Positions 22,073-31,942 of a stretch of DNA of 64,000 nucleotides are shown piece by piece. Location: assembly GCF_000350225.1 (NCBI RefSeq), contig NW_005179275.1, forward strand, positions 17,202 to 81,201, given 5' to 3'. The position numbers and the translations under genes were made by a program. The notes beneath the pieces were generated by a model that saw nothing but the letters and a program-made list of their open reading frames with translations, searched no databases and had not been told where the DNA came from. Each line of letters begins with the position of its first letter. Position 1 is the first letter of the stretch. The stretch is from Chondrus crispus (lineage: Eukaryota > Rhodophyta > Florideophyceae > Gigartinales > Gigartinaceae).

Positions 22073-22987
22073 ATGGCTCCGTGGCTCACCGCCTGCCGCA
22101 TCGCTTTCGCCGTCTCGCCGCCGACTCGGTGCGCGCGTCACGTGCTGCCATCCGCATGCCGGGCCGCGGCCGCTGCGGCGCGTGGCGCTGCGCGGCTGCG
22201 CGACGCAGCAAAACATCACCACCACGCACGCGGTGCCGCGCCGCGCCGCCCACGCGCAGGGCCTGGACGTGGCGCGGCTCAACACCCTCGTGCGGCTCAC
22301 GGATCTGCTGCTCAGCGAGAGCAAGCGGTACAACCTCACGGCGATCCGCACGCGCGACGCCGTGCTGCTTAAGCACGTCATGGACGGGCTTTGCCTGCTG
22401 CCGGCGCTGGACGCGGAGGCCGCGGCCGCGGCCGCGGCTACCGGGCTACGCGTCGTCGATGTCGGCACGGGCGCGGGGTTCCCGGGCCTCGTCCTGGCCA
22501 TCGCGAGGCCGCAGTGGGACGTCACGCTGCTCGAGGCCGCGCGCAAGAAGACGCGCTTCCACGACATCGTGGGACGCGAGCTGGCCCTGGGCAACGTCAC
22601 GTCCGTGTGGCGGAGGGCAGAAGAGGTCGGGCAGAGTAAGATGCATCGGGGGCGGTATGACGCGGTCGTGGCACGGTCGTTGGCGGAAATGCGTGGTTGC
22701 TGCGAACTGTGCGTGCTGCTGGCAAAGGTGGGGGGCGTGTTATTCGCGCAGAAGAGCGTGGGCGCGGGCGCTGAGGAGATCGCCGCCGCGAAGGAGGCCG
22801 TCAGAAGGCTGGGCGGGAAGCTAGAAAGTGTGCGCGAGGCGTGGCCGTAGAAGTGGATGCAGGGGCAGGGGGAAGAGGCGGAAGAGGTTGACGGAAGGAA
22901 GAAGTGTATTGTGGCCGTAAGAAAGGTGAAGGCAACGCCACGGGCGTTTCCGAGGTTGCCGGGGGTGCCGAAGAAGACGCCTTTGTA
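22073..22987 (+). pseudogene. rsmG: rsmG/gidB-type 16S rRNA m7G methyltransferase, damaged
   Basis: The core (about 22240-22850) matches the RsmG family: RYNLTAI, LLKHVMDGL, the SAM-binding loop VVDVGTGAGFPGLVLAIARP, then LLEAARKKTRF, RAEEV and ARSLAEM. In bacteria the enzyme makes m7G at G527 of 16S rRNA. A eukaryotic copy would act on plastid (or mitochondrial) ribosomes. The ATG at 22073 begins an Ala/Arg/Ser-rich transit-like leader, but in a different frame from the core. The core frame has no ATG upstream, so a frame change between about 22180 and 22235 is needed. The core ends at TAG 22848-22850, yet the same frame continues to 22987 and encodes TPRAFPRLPGVPKKTPL, the typical C-terminal motif. 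It is either a decaying gene, sequence error in GC-rich DNA, or an unrecognised tiny intron. Confidence 0.8.
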
Positions 22988-23312
22988 AGACCGCGAATAG
23001 GGTTTGCGAGGAGAGAAAGTCGTCGGGAGAACGGAGAGAGGAAAGATGTCGGTTGAGAGCTGTGGCAGGGAATAGGAGCGCGTGTTGGGTGAAAAGCACA
23101 TCGAGCATTGCAAGGGGCGCACATGGATGTCTTGCGAGAAGAAGAGCGCAAGCGCATTGCAAAAGGCACAGTTCGCTATGGCAATGTGACATACGAAGTA
23201 AGAAGTTGCAGAGCGGCCCCGATCGAGACTTGTGACGCCATTAGGAATTGGTTTATCTCGAGACATTGTTTCGCTGCCGTTCCCCTCCTCCTTTCCGTTC
23301 CCCTCCTCCTTC
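22988..23312 (+). other. downstream of rsmG, no confident gene
   Basis: An ATG at 23124 starts a charged frame (MDVLREEERKRIAKG…) that runs into the hairpin at 23313. It could be a short exon or chance. Nothing else is recognised. Confidence 0.3.
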
Positions 23313-23364
23313 GTGCCCCTCCTTCGTGCCAAGCAGCGGCCTGCTTGGCACGAAGGAGGGGCAC
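23313..23364. repeat. perfect 24 bp inverted repeat, 4-base loop
   Basis: Arms 23313-23336 and 23341-23364 are exact reverse complements; the loop is CGGC. A direct copy of the CCCCTCCTCCTT motif lies just upstream (23283-23310). It would form a very stable hairpin in RNA. Confidence 0.95.
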
Positions 23365-25600
23365 TGTATCGATACTGTACAATATCATGTGTCCCCCCCT
23401 GACACCGAAAGATTTTGACCTTGTCCCCCTCCCAATCTCAGAATGACCCTAAAAAGAACTGGGAGTACTGTAGATCTCATCGCATGTCATGTCTCGTCAT
23501 GCCCATCTGGGTGGTGCGTGAAAATATAAAATGTCAACAATGAAGCCGAAGAAGCACGTTGTAGATACGGTACACTGTAGTGGGCGCCTGCCCACGACTT
23601 TATTTACAACTTGCTTAGGCGCAACTATGCCTTTCTGCACTCATGGGGGTAAAGGATTGCAGCGAGTTTTCAAACTCGTATCGAATCTCGATCCAATGTT
23701 CCGCTGCTTCATGAGGACACACCCCCTCATCTTGGACTGCCAAAATGCATCTCAAGCCTTTCCCATTCACCCGAAACACACTGCACACTGTGGACCGTAT
23801 TGACTTCTTCAGTTCGCCCAATCGCAACTTTGGTTCTCATGCCTCAGGTTGGCGCCATTCTACCAAACGCTCCCCTCGCTGCCTGCTTCGCTGCAAGCAC
23901 CGCCCGGACACTCGCCAATTCTGCTCTGGCCGCCACCGTTGACGCCGCCGCTACAGGCGCCGCCGCTACAGACGCCGCCTCCAATGACATCCAACAGCAC
24001 GCTCCTACTGCGTTTGTGCACCCTCTCGCGGCCACGCACCGCCCTCCTCTCGCACTCCTCTTGACGACCTGGCCCCGCCTCAAGAGTCGCCACCCGTCCT
24101 CACTCCGCCCCAGGAGGTAAACCCAGTCAGCCCCCCAGACGAGATGGCACCCGCACCGTTACCTCCCTCTACTGTATGTGCGGATGGCCACAATCCCTCT
24201 TTTTCGCCCAAGGCTGCAGACACACTCCACAAATGAGCCCCTAACATAAACTCTTATCCCTCCGCGCCTCCCTCCCATCACCTCCCCCTCTCGGTGCTAC
24301 GTCCATGTGGTACAAGTTAGGGGTAGACTAGCTGTGTCTGTGAGCATACGGACTCTCATGAATAGCATCACTCATAGTACCCGAAATCGGTACGAGCTGC
24401 TGAACTGTTTGTGCTAAGCAGTCATGTTAAACGCGACCTCCCGGCGTCCTTCACTGGGCGTACCTCATTTCCGTCGAGCACCTGAATTACCTCCATCGCC
24501 AGCCGGAATCTGCGCCATCGGCACTTCTTCAACAGCACTCATGCTGACAAAGGCCAGGTCACCACCCATTCTGTCACCAGCTCCCCCTCTGCTCCGAACA
24601 GGTACACACGATCATGCGCGTTCGGGCGCCCCGCCTTTGCGCCGAGCTTGAGCATGCCAGAGCAGGAAAAGTCCAGCCCCGACCATAGTTCCTCCATCCC
24701 CAAAAACTCCTGGTGCTGCGGCGTTAGCAGCTCCCCGCGTCGCGTAGCCGCGCCCCCACGCCACCCTGCAGTGACTTTGTTTCCAGCCGATGTCGCAGTC
24801 TCCCTCGCGCGCCGACTTGGAAATGTTTCATAATTTCCACCGGCCCGCTCGCCGGCGCCACGGATGCGGTGTACGCCCCCTCCGCCGCACCGTATCGCGC
24901 GGGTCATGCCCCTGGGCTCGTCCAGCTCTGTGCCCAATGCCCACCTCGTCGGCAGAGTTGCCTTCAGTGAGGGCCCCGCGCGCCGCAGCCCCCTTCACGG
25001 CGGCCACCTTCTTGCTCGGGCGCGAGTGGCCCACGGCCCGCACGAGGCCGCGTGAGAGGCGCAGTTGCGGCCGCGTGCAAGATTGAGAGAGACGCGCTGC
25101 AGACGGGGAGGAGCGCGTCGGGACACTTGTGGTGCGCGGCGAAACGTGCCGAGGAAGGGAGCGGGTTTGGAGCGCCGATGATGCGTGAAACAACCATGCC
25201 TTCAGCAATGCTTCTGAATTGCCAGCACGAGTTTTGTGCCAAGGGCCAATTCGTGTACCTTCGTACTGTAGCACCTTTGGGCGATACAAAGAGCCCCAAG
25301 TCCAATTTTCCAACAGGTTTGTTCAGTTACGGTCTGACCATAATACTGTTTACTGCAGTAGCGCCTTCCCCGCTCTCATGAAATAAGTAGTGGTCAGTTG
25401 TTCAAGTTTGGTGTTGTCCAAAACACGAAAGTTGAACAGTGATCTAATGCGGTGCGGAATGGCCATCCGTTGTCGCACTTGTGCTGCTACGGGGCACGTT
25501 TTCGTATCTTCGATGCAAGGGGAATCGCCATACTTACCACACCATGTGCACTATTCACATATATTTACAAGACGCATTGAGATGAGGATGGCGAAACTAG
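23365..25600. other. host intergenic region, only weak frames
   Basis: No gene is certain. Candidates are: a minus-strand frame 23615-23827 with protein-like composition (CILAVQDEGVCPHEAAEHW); an Ala-rich plus frame 23830-24120 over a GCCGCC-type repeat at 23938-23975; and a minus-strand frame 24539-24937 ending in a plausible C-terminus (HDRVYLFGAEGELVTEWVV). None has a recognisable domain, and start sites are unclear. Several TACTGTA/TACAGTA motifs occur (24172, 25264). Confidence 0.35.
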
Positions 25601-27484
25601 CTAGACCGTATAAACAGACTTAGATTGCCCCCTCCTTAAGCGTGGCATCGAGTGAACCAAGCTTAAGTCAGGTGCTTGGACAGGCTTGTCATTTTCCCCA
25701 AGTGTTCCTAGGTGGAGTTCCCCGTTCGACCATTCTGGCTGAAATATTCCGATTTCCAGAGGGCGTCGGCTTGCCAACTTGCAATCTATGGGCGCTTGGA
25801 GGAGCTCGTTCTGTGTGCGCACCAACGAAGTGACGACGTCGATGTCTAGTTCGTTTCTAAGAAAGAGGCAAACTAAAAGAAAAAACATCAAAAGCATGGC
25901 GTAGCCGGCGGCAGAGGCAATGAACCACACATTTATCGCCGCTCGTGCTGTCTTCCGCACCCCATATCCCATCCCGATCTTCGGAGACAAGCTTCTGTCT
26001 AGGGGGAGTACTGGGAAACTCTTGATACTTGATGCTTCGTCAGCAGCATCCAATGAGAAAATTTGAGGCCGCGATCCACTGACTCGTAGGCTCTTAACCG
26101 GCAAAGTCTTGTAGAGAGACATGTAGACCATCGTGTCTTTTGCTTCTTCCAAAAATTCGCGAGCAAATCGTGTCAAGTTTACCGTCCGAATCATACGAAA
26201 TTCAGTCTCTTTCACTTTGGGTGCCCATCCTTGGATGATTTGATACGTTTCGTTCTCAAACGTTAGCCGACACGAACACACGAAGTGACCCATGGCGCAT
26301 TCTCCTCGATCAGTAATGTACATATGCACGAGTTCAGAAATGGATCCGGCACTGACTGATACGCTACCATGCCATTCCACGCTCTTAAACTGCAAGTATT
26401 GAGAAGGCAAACCAAATTCGATCTGCGTGTTTCCTACTCTGCCCTGCCGGACCGGCAACCGCTCCATCTGCCGTTCAGCTCGCTGAGGAGGTAGGCGTAG
26501 GAGGTCCGGTTCTATGAACACCCTAACATTTTCGGAACCGGCAAGCGCACGAAAGAGCAAGTGTTGAATATCTGCCCAGCCCCGAAGAACAAATCGACCC
26601 GGATTTAAGCCACCATTATAGTTGCTCCCAACCCGTACGGGAATTTCCTCTATTACTTTTCTTCTCGTCATGTTTAGGCCTACTGCAGAGTTCCATCCTG
26701 CTCCAAGTGCCATATCAGAAAGGACAGAAAGCAATTTGTGGACCTCGGTATGGTTTTCCAATTGCCCTAATTGTCGTTTGATTCCCTCCTTGTCACAGTT
26801 AGACCAGTTAAAGGGTACTGCGGCGGCTATTATCTCAATCGTACGTCCTTTTGATGCCGTTTCCCTCTCAAATTCTATTCCTGTTTCCATGGCCTTGACA
26901 TGCACCCGTTGTAGACAGTTCATTGCCGTAAAACCGCCAATGACACGTCGTTTACCTAGCCAACGCTTTTTTTGTCCTGACTCGATGAGTGGGGCTTCGT
27001 GATCTATAGACGAGTTTCTCAGTGACGAGCCCGTCACCTCAAACACTTGACCAAACAGCCTAATACCTCCACCTTTATTCCGATCTTCGTCTTCGGCGTG
27101 TAAATTCACAGATAGAACTTTCCCCTTTGCAGCCTCGAATATGCTTCCCAGCTCGACTTCAGTGTCCAGTTCTACATCCTTTTCGGCGCTACCAAATTCT
27201 GCCATAACGGCTAGGCCAAGCAGGGTCACTGCTGCCCCCCAGAAGCATAGACGTATCCATGTCGCGTTTCGGTCTATTCCGGGTAGTTGGGTCAGCCTAC
27301 CAGTCCGTGTCGTACCCAATGCCACCCGTCTTCCTTTTCGTGCCATGAAGCCATTAATCCTTGATGAAGCTTTTTGTAGCACCACAGCAATGAGCACATC
27401 GACAAGGATAGCCAAACCAATGAGTCGGATCACGTTCCAAATTGGCGTGCTAAAGGGCAGTATGAACTCCAGGGACATGAACAT
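25601..27484 (-). CDS. membrane protein of unknown function, three TM segments
   Basis: The first ATG in the frame is at 27484, giving 627 residues without introns. Three hydrophobic segments are visible: residues about 18-36 (VIRLIGLAILVDVLIAVVL), 76-97 and 517-544. Between the second and third lies a soluble domain of about 420 residues with potential N-glycosylation sites (NWSNC, NHTE, NMTR, NETY) and a Cys cluster (CAMGHFVCSC). This suggests an extracellular or lumenal domain anchored at both ends, with an 83-residue C-terminal tail. I recognise no family. It is the best preserved host gene in the window, and its GC content is lower than that of the rsmG region. Confidence 0.75.
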   Translation of the reverse strand: MFMSLEFILPFSTPIWNVIRLIGLAILVDVLIAVVLQKASSRINGFMARKGRRVALGTTRTGRLTQLPGIDRNATWIRLCFWGAAVTLLGLAVMAEFGSAEKDVELDTEVELGSIFEAAKGKVLSVNLHAEDEDRNKGGGIRLFGQVFEVTGSSLRNSSIDHEAPLIESGQKKRWLGKRRVIGGFTAMNCLQRVHVKAMETGIEFERETASKGRTIEIIAAAVPFNWSNCDKEGIKRQLGQLENHTEVHKLLSVLSDMALGAGWNSAVGLNMTRRKVIEEIPVRVGSNYNGGLNPGRFVLRGWADIQHLLFRALAGSENVRVFIEPDLLRLPPQRAERQMERLPVRQGRVGNTQIEFGLPSQYLQFKSVEWHGSVSVSAGSISELVHMYITDRGECAMGHFVCSCRLTFENETYQIIQGWAPKVKETEFRMIRTVNLTRFAREFLEEAKDTMVYMSLYKTLPVKSLRVSGSRPQIFSLDAADEASSIKSFPVLPLDRSLSPKIGMGYGVRKTARAAINVWFIASAAGYAMLLMFFLLVCLFLRNELDIDVVTSLVRTQNELLQAPIDCKLASRRPLEIGIFQPEWSNGELHLGTLGENDKPVQAPDLSLVHSMPRLRRGQSKSVYTV

Positions 27485-28200
27485 GATGTAGAGGGAAGGG
27501 GGAAGGCTTGCCAACGAAGTTTCTTTTTTGAATAAGAAGAACAATACACGATAAATGCGCCCCTGTTCTGGTTATGCAATGTAGGCGTCGTGTCCAAGAC
27601 CCTTGGAGAAGTGGCGTTGTGAAAGAATTCTTCTTTTCTGGTGTTCCTCGACAGTGCTCGTTATTGCTTGGCCAGGCTAGCACTTTTTGTATGGGGTCAC
27701 CTTCCTGCGTTTGTTCAGTACGCATAAAAATACACATAGATCCAGTCGTCGAAAAATGCATGGGTAAATTGTACCGTACAGCAACGGAGACCCAGTTCTG
27801 TTGATGTGCCATACACGGTAGTGGTGAGGGTACCAGGAAACAATTTGGACTTGCAAGACAGTTGTACAGTACAGTACAGCCTTTTCTGCTATCTCATTTG
27901 TGTCATTTTCGTGCGCATATTGTACTGGCATGGCTTTACAAGCCCTTTTGAGGCAGCGGTGTCATGTGCATGTTTGACGGTCGTTTTTTTCTACCTCACG
28001 TGTATGTGATATGAGTGGCACTGATGCGCCTCTCGTAGGAAAACCATTTTACCTTCACGGGCCTGAGAGCTCCCTTGTCTACCGGCTGAGGAGACATACG
28101 CACCGTGACAGCGGGGACAAACGGGGGCCAACTCAAAAGGGCTTGGTGGGGTTGAGCGCAGTGCAAAAATTGCGGATGTCTGCACTACTGCCGAAAATGT
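27485..28200. other. intergenic, no gene seen
   Basis: Upstream of the membrane protein gene. It contains ACAGTACAGTACAG (27866) and short unconvincing frames only. Confidence 0.4.
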
Positions 28201-28201
28201 C

Positions 28202-28286
28202 TGCACCACAGTGCAGAGTCTGCACTGTGGTGCACTTGTTGGATTGATTATTGTCTGCACTGCAGACAATAATCAATCCAACAAGT
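28202..28286. repeat. two abutting perfect palindromes
   Basis: Palindrome 1: arms 28202-28216 and 28220-28234 (15 bp, spacer AGT). Palindrome 2: arms 28234-28259 and 28261-28286 (26 bp, spacer C). They share the base at 28234. Further TCTGCA… copies lie just upstream (28176-28205). The structure is a cruciform/hairpin former; it may be a foldback transposon end. Confidence 0.95.
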
Positions 28287-28332
28287 TTACTCGAACCCAC
28301 TGTAATTACGATGGCTGACAGTCGCGGTAGCA

Positions 28333-28384
28333 NNNNNNNNNNNNNNNNNNNNNNNNNNNNNNNNNNNNNNNNNNNNNNNNNNNN
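28333..28384. other. assembly gap (52 N)
   Basis: A run of 52 N lies between two palindrome-rich stretches, suggesting that secondary structure blocked sequencing or assembly. Confidence 0.99.
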
Positions 28385-28634
28385 CAAAACGAGGCATGTT
28401 AAAACACACCATGAAAGCGTGTCTTAACATGCCCCGTTTTGCTGCGGTTTGCTTTGCCTTGCCCAAAGAAGTGACTTGGCGTGCTATGAGTGGCTCCTAC
28501 GTTTTAATTTATGTGTTTAAGAAAAGCAACGGCTTAAGAAGCATACGGTATTTGTTAAGAATTTAAAAGTATTCCTGGCAAAACCGGGCAAGGCAAAGCA
28601 AAAACCAGCCTGTTAAGACACGCCCTCATGCGGA
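28385..28634. mobile_element. foldback/MITE-like element with nested inverted repeats
   Basis: Arms 28385-28407 and 28419-28441 pair over 23 bases with two mismatches. Arms 28449-28464 and 28586-28601 pair perfectly over 16 (TTGCTTTGCCTTGCCC). The stretch 28410-28430 (ATGAAAGCGTGTCTTAACA) also pairs with 28611-28631. So an outer inverted repeat of about 50 bases encloses a small hairpin on the left. No coding frame. The left boundary may lie in the gap. Confidence 0.7.
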
Positions 28635-29384
28635 CACGCTGCCTCGTGCTGCGATATGATGCCCTCGGCAAGCCTCAGTGCTCATATCTGCACTCGGAGC
28701 GTGTCTGCACTCGTAGCCAGTAGACAACCCCTACATAGCGTGACATACCTCTAGCTATGGCACTATTGGGGGGATGGCACTATAGAAAGGAGGCTCAAAT
28801 ACATATATTTGGGGACAAAGCACACTGCTAACACAAACACAACAAAGCCTGTATCTTTCTGGGAACAGGCTGCTCGGTCCCTCAGCTCCCCTTTGACCAA
28901 TCAGAACGCTTGGCCCACATTCCAGCAATGTTTCAATTAATCCCCACCTACGCGGGAAATCCTAGAAGTTCTGCATACTGTATGTTTAGACACGGCAACC
29001 ACGGCAACGGGGGTGGGAGCGAAGGGGACGGGGAAGGCATCGATGGCGGAGGGCAGAAGGGCGTGGGTGGGGGCGGCGAGGCAGCCGGTTGCGTGGAGCT
29101 GGGAGGGCCCGCTGCGCGGCAAGCAGGGGGCGTGCAGTGGCGAAATGGGCGTCCAGGAGGGTGACGGCGGGCGGGGTGGAGGACAGCCACAAAAAGAGAT
29201 AAACGTCATTTTGCCCTACTGTTTGATCATATTTTCGGCAGTCGGCCTCCCAATACTGAAGAAATCGTGAAATGGCCTCCCCATGAAAAGAGCACATTGT
29301 CGCCCCCATACTGGCAACATTTTGCTAAAGATAAAAGGAATCCTTGCTTGTTGTCAAGTCTTGAGAACCACTGTACAGGATGAC
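28635..29384. other. intergenic, no gene seen
   Basis: Short frames in several phases overlap in the GC-rich part (28990-29200) without recognisable content. It is bounded on the right by the TAACG duplication of Copia C1. Confidence 0.4.
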
Positions 29385-29389
29385 TAACG

Positions 29390-29702
29390 TGTGGGAATTG
29401 TCCCAGAAAAAATTAAAGGAAATAGTTTAAACAGTTTATTGATGTCTAGAAGAGCCTACGACCGGCTCTTCAAACCCAACCGAACCTCCGGGCAATTGGA
29501 GCGCTGTTCGTGAAGGATTCTGCGTACACACGTCTGTTCAAATCTGCCTCCGAGCAGGCCCACGCGCTAGTCGCATGGGACTGTCCGTTATATACTAATT
29601 TACTGTAATCCTAAACAAGGCAAGTTCTTTCCTCACCGCGTGACCCATTCGCGTGGTGAGGTATATCGCCATATGAGAGACATTATGATAGAAACTTTCA
29701 CA
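29390..29702 (-). repeat. 3' LTR of C1
   Basis: On the plus strand it begins TGTGGGAATTG and ends ACTTTCACA. It matches 49525-49837. The minus-strand purine-rich GGAAAAATGGCAG (29703-29715) before it is the likely polypurine tract. Confidence 0.95.
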
Positions 29703-30720
29703 CTGCCATTTTTCCAGAAGTAGAACTTGCGGGAGTCCTGACAATCCCTTTTCGGACAGTATTGAGGTCGTAACCCGTATCTAGGAGCTTTTCCAAGGCT
29801 TCGTTGGGATGTTCTTTTGTCAAACCATCGGCTACGTTGTTTTCAGATGAGACAAGACCGACGTGAGATATTTCTTCTCGGTTGTAGCATTGACGCGCAG
29901 ATGCAATGTCAATCATCAGCTGTTTTTCTGTCGTTGATGACCCTTTCGTGATGACGTCAAACATTTGTAGAGAATCCGTGAACATATGAAGCGGAATCTT
30001 CTTCTTAAATATCATTTGGAGGTCATGGCGTAAAATATATGCTCTTTAGAAACCGTCAGCGAAAGCGTACACTTCTCCACCAAGAATGGATCTTACAACG
30101 CGCTTGGACTTTCTACTGGAGTAATCCAAAACATGCGCGCGATTCGACTCATCACATAGAAGGATGATGAACCCGAGTTGTGATGACAAATCATCATTTC
30201 CAGCAAATGAAGCATCTGCATATACCTTCAGATGAAGCGTCTGCTTGTCCAAGAGGGGGTATTGGAGGCACCTTTCAGAGGTTTTCTGTAAGAACGTGAT
30301 CGTAGTGTTGAATGCCTTGACCTTTTCCACCCCAAATGTACCTTCAGTCACCTGTGCTGCTTTGTTGATGGCACATAATGCGTCGGGCCTTGTGTATCCC
30401 ACCCAAGCGAGTGTGGCTCTGTACGATCGGAATCGTTCGAATGATGCGTCAAGCGGTAACGGCTTTAGCCGTTTTATATAGGCTTTTTGGTATATCGCAA
30501 AATGTCCGTTGTTCATTGTGGAGATAGTCGTTCCAAAGAACTCGAAGTTGTCCCATTCTCGTGGCCTTGACTCGAACTTCTGAAGCGTTAGCTCCGTAAG
30601 TTCCTGCATCACTTTGTTCCCTGCTAGGCACCCGTCGTCCACACACATTCCTAAAAGTCCGTCAATGTCCTCATTGTTGCGTTTGATGTATAGCGACGGG
30701 TCGCCCAGTAAGGGCACTAG
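29698..30720 (-). pseudogene. pol: C1 pol, C-terminal RT and RNase H
   Basis: The frame continues the RT from 44268 after G2 (…DDLGL / VPLLGDPSLY…). It contains the RT catalytic motif as CVDD (MCVDDGCLAG) instead of the usual YVDD. RNase H follows (VYADASFAG, SSRKSKRVVRSILGGEVYAFADGF). A TAA near 30046 interrupts RNase H; the same frame resumes with MFTDSL and the NVADGLTK C-terminal motif. It would copy and degrade the RNA template if intact. Confidence 0.9.
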
Positions 30721-31772
30721 TGTAGTGCAATACGCACCTGGAAAGGGGGGTGAAAAGAAAGGAAAACATTTGGATATGAAAAGTAGTCCGGGTTTGGGGG
30801 ACACACGTGTGAATAATCGCACAGTTTTAATTTTTAATTATTTTATTTTATTTAGTTAATTAGTTGGCATTAATTTTGCTGACACTAGATTAGATCTAGA
30901 ATCTAGAGCCGGGAGCTACTGTACTCGCCCCGGCCGGGCTCTATATTGTTTAGCCCTTTGACCGAACAAGTCAATAAACCAACCCGAGTTGCCGGAGTTG
31001 AATGTCGCCTTGGTCGAAGTCCGTCTCTATCAAGACGCTCCCTTTTACCTAAGCCTACGGCATCCTCTATCGCTCGGGGTTCCCTTTTCTCTTTCTTTTA
31101 TTTCCCTATCCTTTTCTATCTCTAATTCTACCTATTTTTCCCTTATCTTGTGTTGGTGCCATCGGCCTCGGTTGCGACCGAACCGATGTAGGTGTTTCGA
31201 GCCATCGGGCGACACAGTTGACGTAGCGCTGCTACTGTGACCCATTTTCCGACGGAGACCGTTGCAACGACGTCTCCCTCGAAGGGCTCCGTCGTATTAC
31301 GAGCCAGTGTTGGTACCATCGGTGTCGGTTGCGACCGAACCGGTGTAGGTGTTTCGAGCCATCGGGCGGCACGGTTGACGTAGCGCTGCTACTTTCATTT
31401 CATCCCGTCGGGCTGCGTTGCGACGCCCCCGTCGAAGGCCTTGTCGCGTTACAAGGTGTCGAAGAAGCTCAACGAGCATTGGCCTTACAACCCAGTGGAA
31501 CCGGGGTACCTACGTACGCGCCCCACCCCACACTCGTCGAGCAGATCTCTTCGCAAGTCTCTACCACACCGATCCCGGGCCGGGCTATTTCTCTGTGCCC
31601 CCCCCCCATCAGGGATCCGAGCTACTACGAGTCGCAAGCTCGTTTCAACGGAGAAGGGAGAGTCGGACACTCCGTAGCGCTGTGCCATCGGCAGTTCTTC
31701 TTTTTGTTGCTGTTGTTGTTTTTGCTGGACCATCGGACCGTGGTCTCTGTCCGACAGGCGCATTGCACTACA
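30721..31772 (+). repeat. 5' LTR of G2 (family A)
   Basis: Begins TGTAGTGCAATACG, ends ATTGCACTACA. It is diverged from the G1 LTR in the middle but shares ends, TATA region and the CTG/T-rich 3' part. Confidence 0.97.
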
Positions 31773-31942
31773 AAAGTGGTCTCCCGACCTAGAAACTTTG
31801 CGTACTGGAGACCCGACCTAGAAACTGCGTAAGCTGAAACGAACTACAGGAGTTTTCTCGGCGACGTAAGTTTATTCAGGTGCTGTAGCGTTTTCTATTT
31901 TTTTCTTTGTGTTAAGTTAGATTCTTTTTTTTGAAACGAACC
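31773..31942 (+). promoter_or_regulatory. G2 leader with duplicated primer-binding-like motif
   Basis: AAAGTGGTCTCCCGACCTAG follows the LTR. CCCGACCTAGAAACT is repeated about 36 bases later, as in G1. Confidence 0.5.

Noticed and set aside
22838..22873. A tiny intron removing the TAG in rsmG
   Set aside because: The possible GT…AG span is only about 35 bases, too short to accept without transcript data.
22007..23332. 441-codon minus-strand frame over rsmG
   Set aside because: It is a shadow of GC-rich coding DNA; the plus strand has the RsmG motifs.
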